64,000 bases of DNA from Cohnella baijiui (GTDB lineage: Bacteria > Bacillota > Bacilli > Paenibacillales > Paenibacillaceae), in NCBI RefSeq assembly GCF_020731285.1, contig NZ_JAJFOW010000004.1:62001-126000 (forward strand). The letters are read 5' to 3'. The position numbers and the translations under genes were made by a program. Below the pieces are notes generated by a model. It was given only the letters and a program-made list of their open reading frames with translations. It did no database searches and was not told the origin of the DNA. How positions within the stretch are numbered: the stretch's first letter is position 1; each line of letters begins with the position of its first letter. Positions 38,930 to 47,465 of the stretch are shown one piece after another.

Positions 38930-41035
38930 TCAGGGAGCCGTAACCGATAGCGTGTAGGTTTGCTCGGCGAAATAATTGAACGAATCCGTAGCGCGGATCG
39001 TAAAGGTAAAGTCTCCCTGCGTCGTCGGGGTGCCGCTGACGAGACCGGACGAATAGAGAGCGATTCCCGGCGGCAGCGCGCCCGCCGCGAGCGTGTACGT
39101 AATCGTGCCGGCGCCGCCGGACAGTTTCTGCAGCGAGCCGTTGAAGGCTTCGCCTACCTTCAAGGGACCGATCGTCGACGGAAGCAAGATCGGCTCTGGA
39201 GGGTTCACCTCGACCGTATAGGTCTGGGAAGCGGTATAGCCAAGCGAATCAGTCGCCATGGTGGTGAAGGTAAACTTCCCCGCCGTCGTCGGTGTGCCGC
39301 CGAAGAGGCCGGACGAATAGAGAGCGATGCCCGGCGGCAGCGCACCCGCCGCAAGCGAATAGGAAATCGTGCCATAGCCGCCGGACAGTTTCTGCAGCGA
39401 ACCGTTGAAGGCTTCGCCTACCTTCAGGGGGCCGATTGTCTCCGGCAGCACGATTGGGGCGGGAGGCTCCACCTCGACCGTATAGGTCTGGGTAGCGACG
39501 TTTCCAAGCGAATCAGTCGCCATGGTGGTGAAGGTAAACTTCCCCGCCGTCGTAGGTGTGCCGCCGAAGAGGCCGGACGAATAGAGAGCGATGCCGGGCG
39601 GCAGCGCGCCCGCCGCAAGCGAATAGGAAATCGTGCCATAGCCGCCGGACAGTTTCTGCAGCGAACCGTTGAAGGCTTCGCCCACCTTTAACGGTCCGAT
39701 TGTCTTCGGCAGGACGATGGGGCCGGGAGGGTTCACCTCAACCGTATAGCTCCGGGTAGCGGCATACCCAAGCGAATCGGTCGCCTTGACGGTGAAGGTA
39801 AAGCTCCCCTCCAGCGTCGGCATGCCGCTGAAGATACCGGACGAAGAGAACGCGGTTCCCGGCGGCAGCACGCCCGCCGTGATCGAGTACGTAATCGTGC
39901 CATAGCCGCCGGACAGCTTCTGCAGCGAGCCGCTGAATGATTCGCCTGCATGCAGGGGCCCGAATGCCGTCGGCAGCACGATCGGGGCGGGAGGGTTCAC
40001 CGCAACCGTATAGCTCCGGCTAGCGACATGACCGATCGAATCGGTAGCCGTTACGGTAAACGTAAAGCTCCCCTCCTTCGTCGGTGTACCGCTGAAAATG
40101 CCGGTCGAAGAGAACGCGGTTCCCGGCGGAAGCGCGCCCGCTGCGAGCGTGTACGTAATCGTGCCATAGCCGCCGGATAATTTCTCGATCGATTGGACGA
40201 AATTCTCGCCTACCCGCAATGACCCGATCGTATCCGGCAGCACGATTGGCGCGTCTACATCCGGCGTCGGGCTAGGCGTAGGGGATGGCGATGCAGTAGG
40301 CACGGGCGTCCCTGAGGGTGCAGGCGTAGCTGTTGGGGCAGGTGTAGGCGTTGGCGTGGATGCCGGCGGCGTAGCTGAAGGGGCAGGCGTAGGCGCGGGC
40401 GTGGTGCCTCCGCCGACGCTCGCCGCCCGCCGCGCGGAATCGATCATGACCACGGCGCTCGCCCGGGTGACCGGGGCTGCTGGCCGGAACGTTCCGTCCG
40501 GGTACCCCCGCAATATCCCCTTATCCGCCAGCAGCGCGACGGCTCCCGAGCTCTCCGCGGCGATCTCGCTCGCGTCCGCGAAGGAAGGAGCCTTCGCCGT
40601 CCCGACGTCCAGATTCAGCAGCGTCGCGAGCATGAGCGCGGCTTCCTGACGGGGTACCGGCAGCACGAACAACTCCGATCCGGCTTCGATGCCGCTGACG
40701 TATCCCGCTTTGAGCGCCTTGGCAATCTCTCCGTCATACCAATGGCCCGCCGCTAGATCCCCGACGGAGACTCCAACGGCATCCGCGATACCAAAAGCCC
40801 GGTTGACCAGCGTCAGGAACTCCGCCCGCGAGACGGTCCGATCCGGAAGGAGTTTCCCGTCCGGGTAACCTTGCAGCCAACCTTTGTCCAACCAATCCTT
40901 TAACGTCGACGAAGCCCAGGAGCGGCCCGCCTCTTCGTAAGCTTGCTGCGGCGCGGCGAACCCGGTCAGGGTAAACGTCAGCACGCTGCATGCGAGAAGG
41001 ATCGACAACCGCCTCCCTCGTCTGGCCATAAGCAT
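38930..41035 (-). CDS. SLH surface protein with five 88-residue Ig-like repeats
   Basis: This roughly 701-residue exported protein has a signal peptide (about residues 1-28), three N-terminal SLH domains (about 35-205; YPDGKLLPDRTVSRAEF and YPDGTFRPAAPVTRASAVVM), a Pro/Ala/Thr linker and five He_PIG-like Ig repeats. Each repeat has the phrase GSLQKLSGGYGTI followed by GALPPG. SLH domains would bind the wall, and the repeats would form an extended stalk or adhesive surface. I prefer the ATG at 41035 because GGGAG lies 5 bp upstream; the GTG at 41041 and ATG at 41029 are alternatives. No catalytic domain is visible. Confidence 0.85.
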   Translation of the reverse strand: MLMARRGRRLSILLACSVLTFTLTGFAAPQQAYEEAGRSWASSTLKDWLDKGWLQGYPDGKLLPDRTVSRAEFLTLVNRAFGIADAVGVSVGDLAAGHWYDGEIAKALKAGYVSGIEAGSELFVLPVPRQEAALMLATLLNLDVGTAKAPSFADASEIAAESSGAVALLADKGILRGYPDGTFRPAAPVTRASAVVMIDSARRAASVGGGTTPAPTPAPSATPPASTPTPTPAPTATPAPSGTPVPTASPSPTPSPTPDVDAPIVLPDTIGSLRVGENFVQSIEKLSGGYGTITYTLAAGALPPGTAFSSTGIFSGTPTKEGSFTFTVTATDSIGHVASRSYTVAVNPPAPIVLPTAFGPLHAGESFSGSLQKLSGGYGTITYSITAGVLPPGTAFSSSGIFSGMPTLEGSFTFTVKATDSLGYAATRSYTVEVNPPGPIVLPKTIGPLKVGEAFNGSLQKLSGGYGTISYSLAAGALPPGIALYSSGLFGGTPTTAGKFTFTTMATDSLGNVATQTYTVEVEPPAPIVLPETIGPLKVGEAFNGSLQKLSGGYGTISYSLAAGALPPGIALYSSGLFGGTPTTAGKFTFTTMATDSLGYTASQTYTVEVNPPEPILLPSTIGPLKVGEAFNGSLQKLSGGAGTITYTLAAGALPPGIALYSSGLVSGTPTTQGDFTFTIRATDSFNYFAEQTYTLSVTAP
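38940..40255 (-). repeat. Five 264-bp in-gene tandem repeats
   Basis: The CCGGA(C/T) landmark recurs at 39117, 39381, 39645, 39909 and 40173, an exact 264-bp period. The copies around 39240-39500 and 39500-39760 are nearly identical, pointing to recent duplication or gene conversion inside the gene. Confidence 0.85.
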
Positions 41036-41322
41036 CGACACTCCCTCGAAATGGATTTCTATCCCGATTGTACGAGATCCGTTTTGCGGTGGCTGTCGAA
41101 CGATGTCGGCAGATTCGGTACGCTGCGGGTGTTAAATAGATGACCGCCAGCATTCGAGCCCCACGGCGGAAAACGTATCGGAGAGGTTCGTTAGGATTTT
41201 CCGCTGCGCGGTAATGCCATGGATTACAATGGATTACCCGAGTCGATCCGCTGCGCCGAGGCGGACCCGGCGCAAAGCGCGGGCAGGGAGAGGGGCGGGC
41301 GCGTCGAGCCTCACGCAAATAC

Positions 41323-41364
41323 AAAGGCCGTCCCCGGATTTCGATCCGATAGGACGGCCTTTTT
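41323..41364. terminator. Terminator after the histidine phosphatase gene
   Basis: AAAGGCCGTCC and GGACGGCCTTTTT pair around an 18-base loop. It lies just beyond the minus-strand phosphatase stop. Upstream, 41036-41320 shows no gene; a small GGATTAC direct repeat occurs at 41221-41237. Confidence 0.7.
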
Positions 41365-41400
41365 GGCAACTTCGCCTTGGTCGGTGTCCGACCCTTCGGA

Positions 41401-42030
41401 TCAGCCATCCTCCTCCCGATAGTGGGACGTATCGCCGTACAGCTCGATGCGGGGCACGCCGTCTTCGACGGCGACCCGGCAGAGCGACGTCGAGTGAACG
41501 AAGGGCGGTTGCCACAACTCGGAGAGCGGCAGCCCGCCGAAGTGTGCCATGATCGTTTTCAGAGTCGCGGCATGCGTCACGAGCAAGATGGCGCCGCCCG
41601 CATGGTCCGCGAGAAGACGGCCCAAGGCCGGGACGACCCGGTTCCGCAAATCGAAGTACGATTCCCCGCCATGCTCCGCCCGGTACAGATGCGGCGTTTT
41701 CCAAAAGGCATCGTAGGCTTCCGGGTGCCGCGCGGCGATGGCCTCCCCTGCTAATCCTTCCCACGGGCCCAAGTTGATTTCCCTTAACGCTTCTACGGGG
41801 ACGACCGGGAGATCCCGCGCGCCCCGCACGATCTCGGCCGTGCTCATCGCCCTGCCGCTTGGACTGGAATAGATCGCATCCAGCGGGGTATCAGCCATCG
41901 CATCCGCGAGCCACCGCGCCTGCAGCCGGCCAAGTTCGGTCAGCGGAGAATCTTGATGTCCTTGCAGCTTGCCCTCGACGTTCCATACGGTTTGGCCGTG
42001 CCGCGTGAGATATAGCGTCGTACGCTTCAT
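41401..42030 (-). CDS. Histidine phosphatase family protein
   Basis: This 209-residue protein has the phosphoglycerate-mutase-like catalytic motif LTRHGQT (phosphohistidine) near the N-terminus, the SSPSGRAMSTAE arginine motif, REINLGPWEGL (proton donor Glu) and VTHAATL (second catalytic His). It is a cofactor-independent-style phosphatase (PhoE/CobC group), acting on small phosphoesters in the cytoplasm. The ATG at 42030 follows GGAGGTGATCC. The longer frame from 42114 has no family support. Confidence 0.9.
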   Translation of the reverse strand: MKRTTLYLTRHGQTVWNVEGKLQGHQDSPLTELGRLQARWLADAMADTPLDAIYSSPSGRAMSTAEIVRGARDLPVVPVEALREINLGPWEGLAGEAIAARHPEAYDAFWKTPHLYRAEHGGESYFDLRNRVVPALGRLLADHAGGAILLVTHAATLKTIMAHFGGLPLSELWQPPFVHSTSLCRVAVEDGVPRIELYGDTSHYREEDG

Positions 42031-42323
42031 CGGATCACCTCCGACGTAGCCTTCGACGGAGGCGGGGACGATTCCTTTTTCGGCCGGAGACAGGACAGAC
42101 TCGTGAAGATACAATACGTGTCATTACGAGACAAAGGAGGGGGTCCGGATGCCGGGGTCGAGCGGGATCCTGTATGCCGTGCTCCGATTAGAATAATTTT
42201 CTATCCGGGGGTCCCCGATTGTGATAAATTAATAACAGAAAATTCGCCGAACCTCGTCAAATTTCGCGGACACGACCAGCCGCCGCGCACATAAGTGGAT
42301 ACCTAAAGGAGAAATGGCTTTCG

Positions 42324-44792
42324 ATGCCCGTTTCCGTGCTCTCCAGCGACTATGACATTCCTCTCGTTCTTCTCTCGTTCCTGATCGCGATTCTCGCTTC
42401 GTATGCCGCCCTGGATTTCGGCATCCGCATCTTTAAGACCGAAGGGGCCGCGCGCTATGCCTGGCTGTCCGGCGGCGCGTTCGCCATGGGGATGGGCATC
42501 TGGGCGATGCATTTTATCGCGATGCTCGCCTTCCACCTGAATTCCATGCAGGTCTCGTACGATCCGACGATCGTGCTTTTGTCGATTGCGCCGGCCATCC
42601 TGGCTTCGGGACTGGCGCTGCATATCGTCACCCGTCCCGGCGCCAGCACCGCCCGATTCCTCGTCGGGGCGCTGTTCATCGGCGCGGGCATCGTCTCCAT
42701 GCATTACGTCGGGATGGCGGCGATGGTCATGGAAGCCGCCATCGTCTACGATCCCTTCCTGTGGGCGCTCTCCGCGGCTATCGCGCTCGTCACGTCCTAC
42801 GTGGCGCTGCTGCTGCTTCGGGATACGCAGCGGCGCGCCGGCGCCCGCGGCGGCCGGCGGAGAAAGGCCGGCAGCGCCTTCATCATGGCGATCGCCATTT
42901 CGGGCATGCATTATACGGGCATGTCGGCGGCGACCTTCAAGCACGATCATCACGCCATGGGCTCGGACGCATCCGCGATCGACAGCTCGCTGCTCGCCTA
43001 CTCGATCGGCATCGGAATGTTCGTCCTCCTCGTCCTCGCGCTCATCGGCGCTTTCGTGAAGGACCGGTTCGAGTCGCAGACGGCGGAGTCGGAGCGCAAG
43101 TTCCGCTCCGTCATCGAATCCGCCAACGATGCGATCGTCATCGCCGACAGCGCCGGCATCCTCATTTCGTGGAACCGCAGCGCCGAGCGCACCTTCGGCT
43201 ATACGGAGCAGGATGCGCTCGGTCGCCAGCTGGATCTGATCATCCCCGAGCGTTACCGGGAGACGCAACGTCAGGGGATGGAGCGCTATCTCGTTACGGG
43301 CGAAGCCCGCGCCATCGGCCGGACGATCGAGCTGCACGGGCTGCGCAAGGACGGGACGGAGTTCCCGCTCGAGCTCTCGATGGCCACCTGGGAGCAGGAT
43401 GGCCGCACCTTTTTCAGCATGATCATCCGGGACATCACCGAACGCAAAAAAGCCGAAGAAAAGATGAACCGCATGGTGTATCGGGACCCGCTCACCGGCC
43501 TGCCGAACCGCCACCTGCTGAACGACCGCCTCGCCCAGGCGCTCGACCAAGCCGGCGAAAACAAGATGACGATCGCCATCATGTTCATCGATCTCGACCG
43601 GTTCAAGTACATCAACGACACGTTGGGCCACGCGATGGGCGATCTGCTGCTGATCGAGGCCGCAGCCCGCATCCAGTCCTGCACCGGCAAAGGGGACACC
43701 GTCTCGCGCCAGGGGGGCGACGAATTCCTCGTGCTGCTGCCGAACGCCGTGAACGACGAGGTGACGAGGAAGGCGAAGCAGCTCTTGCAGATGTTCGCCC
43801 AGCCATTCGTTTTGAACGACACCGAGATGTTCGTGACGCCTTCGATCGGGATCAGCCTGTACCCGTCCGACGGGCGGGATATCGAGACGCTGATCAAAAA
43901 CGCCGACACCGCGATGTACCGCGTGAAGGAGCAGGGGAAAAACAACTTCCAATTTTACACGCCGGACATGAACGAAGCCGTCACGAAAAAAATGAAGCTG
44001 GAAATCGGTCTGCGCAAAGGCTTGGATAGGCGGGAGTTCACGGTTCATTACCAGCCCCAGCTGGAAGTCGGCACCGGCCGCATCAAGGGCGTCGAGGCGC
44101 TGCTCCGCTGGCGCCATCCGGAGCTCGGCAACGTGTCTCCCGCCGAGTTCATTCCGCTCGCCGAAGAGACGGGGCTGATCATTCCGATCGGGGAATGGGT
44201 GCTGTACGAGGCTTGCCGGCAGGCAAAAGCGTGGCAGGACGAAGGGCTGCCCCCGCTGCGGATGGCGGTCAACATCTCGTCGCGGCAGTTCCAGCAAAGC
44301 AATCTCCTGGGGACGGTAAGCCGCATCCTGCAGGAGACGGGGCTCGCGCCGCAATATCTGGAGCTGGAGCTGACGGAGAGCATCATCCAGGACTCCAAGT
44401 ACGCGATCGCGACGATGGGCAAGCTCAAGGAGATGGGCATCTTCCTGTCCATCGACGACTTCGGGACGGGATACTCGTCGCTTAGCTATCTGAAGCTTTT
44501 CCCGATCGACACGCTGAAGATCGACCAGTCGTTCACGCGGAACATTCTGGCCGACGCCAAGGACGCGGCGCTCGTCCAGACGATCATCAACATGGCGCAC
44601 AACCTGGAGTTGAAGGTGATCGCCGAAGGCGTCGAGACGCAGGAGCAGCTGCATTTCCTCACCCTGCGCAACTGCAACGAAGCGCAGGGATACTACTTCA
44701 GCCGTCCGGTCGCGGCGGACGAGCTGTCGGCGTTACTGCGGGAGGCGTCGGCCGCGCAGGCTGCTGCGGCGGCTTCGCTCGGCCAAGGATAG
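42324..44792 (+). CDS. MHYT-PAS-GGDEF-EAL cyclic-di-GMP protein
   Basis: This 822-residue membrane protein has an N-terminal MHYT sensor domain (about 1-245, seven helices; repeated MHF/MHY motifs at MHFIAMLAF, MHYVGMAAM and MHYTGMSAA, thought to bind copper and sense O2, CO or NO). A PAS domain (about 255-375), a GGDEF domain (about 385-545; intact RQGGDEFLV) and an EAL domain (about 560-810; EALLRW and DDFGTGYSS) follow. Both catalytic signatures look intact, so it may make and degrade c-di-GMP. The ribosome binding site AAAGGAG lies about 12 bp upstream. Confidence 0.92.
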   Translation: MPVSVLSSDYDIPLVLLSFLIAILASYAALDFGIRIFKTEGAARYAWLSGGAFAMGMGIWAMHFIAMLAFHLNSMQVSYDPTIVLLSIAPAILASGLALHIVTRPGASTARFLVGALFIGAGIVSMHYVGMAAMVMEAAIVYDPFLWALSAAIALVTSYVALLLLRDTQRRAGARGGRRRKAGSAFIMAIAISGMHYTGMSAATFKHDHHAMGSDASAIDSSLLAYSIGIGMFVLLVLALIGAFVKDRFESQTAESERKFRSVIESANDAIVIADSAGILISWNRSAERTFGYTEQDALGRQLDLIIPERYRETQRQGMERYLVTGEARAIGRTIELHGLRKDGTEFPLELSMATWEQDGRTFFSMIIRDITERKKAEEKMNRMVYRDPLTGLPNRHLLNDRLAQALDQAGENKMTIAIMFIDLDRFKYINDTLGHAMGDLLLIEAAARIQSCTGKGDTVSRQGGDEFLVLLPNAVNDEVTRKAKQLLQMFAQPFVLNDTEMFVTPSIGISLYPSDGRDIETLIKNADTAMYRVKEQGKNNFQFYTPDMNEAVTKKMKLEIGLRKGLDRREFTVHYQPQLEVGTGRIKGVEALLRWRHPELGNVSPAEFIPLAEETGLIIPIGEWVLYEACRQAKAWQDEGLPPLRMAVNISSRQFQQSNLLGTVSRILQETGLAPQYLELELTESIIQDSKYAIATMGKLKEMGIFLSIDDFGTGYSSLSYLKLFPIDTLKIDQSFTRNILADAKDAALVQTIINMAHNLELKVIAEGVETQEQLHFLTLRNCNEAQGYYFSRPVAADELSALLREASAAQAAAAASLGQG

Positions 44793-44813
44793 GCGCGCAG
44801 GCGCATTGCAAAG

Positions 44814-44841
44814 AAAGGAGCTGCCGGGGCAGCTCCTTTTT
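44814..44841 (+). terminator. Terminator after the GGDEF-EAL gene
   Basis: GGAGCTG and CAGCTCC pair around a short loop and are followed by five T. Confidence 0.85.
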
Positions 44842-44865
44842 GCATAAGGGCGAGTTGTATGCGTA

Positions 44866-45196
44866 TTCGGCGAAAAGGCATTCAATGGCGGTCGGCGAAA
44901 TGACGTGCAAAGTCTCGATGTAGGTAGTCTACATACGTACATTCGGCGAAATGGCACCCGGAGGCTCGATGTAGGTAGTTTACATACGCACATTCGGCGA
45001 AATGGCATTCGGAGGCTGGATGTAGGTAGTTTACATACGCACATTCGCCGAAAAGGCATGCGGAGGCTCGATGTAGGTAGTTTACATACGCACATTCGGC
45101 GAAAGGCATGCGGAGGCTCGATGTAGGTAGTTTACATACACACATTCGGCGAAATGGCACGCGAAGGCTGGATGTAGGTAGTTTACATACGCACAT
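44866..45196. repeat. 51-bp intergenic minisatellite A
   Basis: The core GATGTAGGTAGTTTACATAC begins at 44917, 44968, 45019, 45070, 45120 and 45171, a 51-bp period with one 50-bp step; a diverged partial copy precedes it. Each unit also has a TTCGGCGAA palindrome. Because 51 is a multiple of 3, all six frames read as 17-residue repeats (e.g. MCVCKLPTSSLRMPF), but there is no ribosome binding site and I do not call a gene. It fills the gap between the convergent c-di-GMP and SMR genes. Confidence 0.85.
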
Positions 45197-45211
45197 GGAA
45201 CGGATGGCCCA

Positions 45212-45526
45212 TCACGATACGACCTTCAGTCCGACGACGGAGAGAAGGATGCCCAGCATGCAGCCGATTCGCGCCCAGGTCCTCGGTTCCCGGAAGAAGA
45301 CCATGCCCACAACGGCGGCTCCGACGGTGCCGATGCCGGTCCATACCGCATAAGCCGTCGCGAGCGGGATCGTCTCCATCGCGCGAATCAGCAGCTGAAA
45401 GCTGAGCAGGAATCCGGCGATCAGAAGGAGATTGTTCGTCCAATTGTTGCGCTGGGCGACGCGCTTGATGCCGATGACGCCGACGACTTCGAGCAATCCC
45501 GCGGTGATAAGCAATAGCCAGTTCAT
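45212..45526 (-). CDS. SMR efflux subunit, second of pair
   Basis: This 104-residue protein has four membrane helices; MNWLLLITAGLLEVVGVIGI carries the essential membrane Glu (residue 13), and PLATAYAVWTGIGTVGA is the family signature. SMR proteins export quaternary ammonium compounds, guanidinium-like cations or polyamines using the proton gradient. AAGGAG precedes the ATG. It overlaps the upstream SMR gene by 4 bp, consistent with a heterodimeric pump (YkkCD/EbrAB style). Confidence 0.92.
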   Translation of the reverse strand: MNWLLLITAGLLEVVGVIGIKRVAQRNNWTNNLLLIAGFLLSFQLLIRAMETIPLATAYAVWTGIGTVGAAVVGMVFFREPRTWARIGCMLGILLSVVGLKVVS

Positions 45527-45873
45527 GTCGTCTCCTTTCCGCCGCCCGACAGCTTCAAGCCGACGATACAGGCCAGCAGCAAAAGAATGAATGCGATCCT
45601 GGGCAGGCTCGCGTCCCCGCTGATGATGATCTCCACCATCGCGGTTCCGATCGTGCCCATTCCCGCGAAAACCGCGTAGACGGTGCCGACGGGGAGCGTC
45701 TTGGTCGCGCGGATGATCAGATCGAAGCTGGTCAGCAGCGCGACCAAGACGACGATGCTCGGAACGTTCTCGTATTTGAACCCGCTCGCCCATACGACTT
45801 CCAGCAGCCCGCCGATCGCGACATAGGCCCATGCTTTACCCTCGGAGAGGGGACGGTCAACCTTCTTCGCCAT
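45523..45873 (-). CDS. SMR efflux subunit, first of pair
   Basis: This 116-residue protein has four helices; YVAIGGLLEVVWASGFKYEN contains the conserved Glu, and PVGTVYAVFAGMGTIGTAMV the signature loop. The ATG at 45873 follows GAGGAGGTGCGCG; the longer frame from 45909 is not supported. It overlaps the upstream MerR gene end by 17 bp, so regulator and pump share one transcript. Confidence 0.92.
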   Translation of the reverse strand: MAKKVDRPLSEGKAWAYVAIGGLLEVVWASGFKYENVPSIVVLVALLTSFDLIIRATKTLPVGTVYAVFAGMGTIGTAMVEIIISGDASLPRIAFILLLLACIVGLKLSGGGKETT

Positions 45874-46639
45874 CGCGCACCTCCTCTTCCGATCGTTGCA
45901 AGTAAGCATCCACGATCCGGTCGATGTAAGCCATCACGTCGGCATCCAGCCCGTAGACCTTCGTTTCTCCGCCGGCCTCGGGACGAATGAGCGTCCAATA
46001 TTTTTCGATTAGCTGCTCGTCCCCTTCGAACCATTCCATGGCGATCTCCATGAACTGCTCCGCGAGCTCCCGGGAAATGGCCGAGTCCGGAGGCTCCTGC
46101 GTATGCGCCTTGGCCGCGCGCATCAGCTGCGCCCACCGCATGGTGCGCGGATCTTCGGAGCTTAGGTCGGGCAGACGTTGGAGAATCTGGATCTCGCGCG
46201 CCGTAAAGTGCCGGGCGAAAAACGAGTCCCGCTGCCCCGGCGGCGTCCGCAACGCCCGGATGAACAAAAAGATGTCGTCCGGCGCGATGTCTCCATTCAT
46301 CTCAAGCGCGTACCGCGCCGTTTGCAGCAGCTTCTCCATTTCGTCCAAGCGCCTTCTCTCCTCGGCGATCGCGGCGAGCTCGAAGTCGAGGAACGACTTC
46401 CACTGCGCTTCCCGGGAGCGCTGCTCCGGCTTGGACAACATCGATTTGATCGTCGCGAGCGTGAAGCCGAGCTCTTTCAGCGCGGTAATATGCCGCAGCA
46501 GCTGCAGCTCTTCGTTCGAATAATACCGGTAGCCGGATTCGGCGACCTTGGCCGGCTTCAACAATCCGAGCTCGTCGTAGTACCGCAGCGTCCGGATGGA
46601 AATGTGCGTCTTTTTGGACAACTGACCGATGGAGTACAT
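45857..46639 (-). CDS. MerR-family regulator of the SMR pump
   Basis: This 260-residue protein has a MerR winged helix (about residues 1-70; MYSIGQLSKKTHISIRTLRY), a coiled-coil dimer helix (about 75-115) and a long C-terminal domain of about 140 residues resembling the drug-binding TipAS domain. The start at 46639 matches the family; upstream residues from 46693 lie inside the promoter. It should twist its own 19-bp-spacer promoter when a toxic cation or antibiotic binds, switching on itself and the pump. Confidence 0.88.
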   Translation of the reverse strand: MYSIGQLSKKTHISIRTLRYYDELGLLKPAKVAESGYRYYSNEELQLLRHITALKELGFTLATIKSMLSKPEQRSREAQWKSFLDFELAAIAEERRRLDEMEKLLQTARYALEMNGDIAPDDIFLFIRALRTPPGQRDSFFARHFTAREIQILQRLPDLSSEDPRTMRWAQLMRAAKAHTQEPPDSAISRELAEQFMEIAMEWFEGDEQLIEKYWTLIRPEAGGETKVYGLDADVMAYIDRIVDAYLQRSEEEVRDGEEG

Positions 46640-46662
46640 GCGGCCCCTCCTTCCTATCCCCA

Positions 46663-46693
46663 GTATAAAGTCTCTCGTATACGTGAGAGTCAA
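46663..46693 (-). promoter_or_regulatory. MerR-type promoter with 19-bp spacer
   Basis: On the minus strand TTGACT (46693-46688) and TTATAC (46668-46663) are separated by 19 bp. The spacer holds the imperfect dyad CTCTCACGTATACGAGAG. This elongated spacer with dyad is the hallmark of MerR-activated promoters. Confidence 0.75.
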
Positions 46694-46762
46694 GGCTTTT
46701 CTGAAAGGAAGGGCGTTGCGGAGCGGAGAGAGGAGCAGGACGGCGCGGAGAAGGAGGGAGGC

Positions 46763-47434
46763 TTAGGATGGCAATCGGGCGGCGCCTTTTGGAATGGGGG
46801 TTGGCGCAGCCGTCGTCCGGATGCTATGCGCGATGCAGAACTGGGCGACATAGTAGGTCGTCATGATCAGCACGCCGGCATAAGCCACGTCCGATACGAA
46901 AAGGTTCCACGAAAGAATGGCGTCCGAAGCCAGAAAAAGAAGGCCGCCGACGATCGCCCACGTCTTGCCGGTCCGGATGGCGGACCACGCCATGAGCGAG
47001 ATGACGGCGATATAGAGGAGGACGGGGAAGACGAGCGCGTGCTTGTCGTCGCGGGCGAGCGCGTGCACGAGCTCCCAGCCCATGTAGACGGCGAAGCAGG
47101 CGATCGGAACGATCGCGGCGGATCGCAGTCGTGAAGGCCGGTGTTCGCGCCAAAAGCTCGCCAGGTAGAACAAATGTCCGACGAGAAAGGCGGACAGCCC
47201 GACGACGAACCAGCCGAGCAGCCCGTCGCCCAGCATGCAGAAGAACAAGCCGGTCAGCAGCAGCCAGTGGGCGCTTTTCCACGGCGTAGGCATACGTACA
47301 TAGGCATAAGCGATGACGAGCCACATCGGGACGAGCTTGAACAGCAGCTTGACGGCGTGCGGCTCCGACGGAACGACGAAAATATACAGCGCGCCCATCA
47401 GCAGAATCAACAGCGGCAACCCAACTTTTTTCAC
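46763..47434 (-). CDS. YhhN-family membrane protein (lysoplasmalogenase-like)
   Basis: This 223-residue protein has about eight membrane helices. The first half VKLLFKLVPMWLVIAYAYV and LFFCMLGDGLLGWF, and later GGLLFLASDAILSWNLF, contain the conserved Lys and Asp residues of the YhhN/TMEM86 family, whose animal members hydrolyse the vinyl-ether bond of lysoplasmalogen. Bacterial roles are poorly known. It is 31 bp downstream of the aldehyde dehydrogenase gene; lysoplasmalogen cleavage releases a fatty aldehyde, so the pairing may be functional. Confidence 0.82.
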   Translation of the reverse strand: MKKVGLPLLILLMGALYIFVVPSEPHAVKLLFKLVPMWLVIAYAYVRMPTPWKSAHWLLLTGLFFCMLGDGLLGWFVVGLSAFLVGHLFYLASFWREHRPSRLRSAAIVPIACFAVYMGWELVHALARDDKHALVFPVLLYIAVISLMAWSAIRTGKTWAIVGGLLFLASDAILSWNLFVSDVAYAGVLIMTTYYVAQFCIAHSIRTTAAPTPIPKGAARLPS

Positions 47435-47465
47435 GGGGATTGCTCCTTTGGCCGGGGAATCGAAA

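Noticed and set aside
42303..44654. A 783-codon open frame antisense to the GGDEF-EAL gene
   Set aside because: Shadow frame; the plus strand has intact MHYT, PAS, GGDEF and EAL motifs.
44733..45353. Repetitive open frames over minisatellite A on both strands
   Set aside because: Open because the 51-bp period is a multiple of three; no start signals and no similarity to known proteins.
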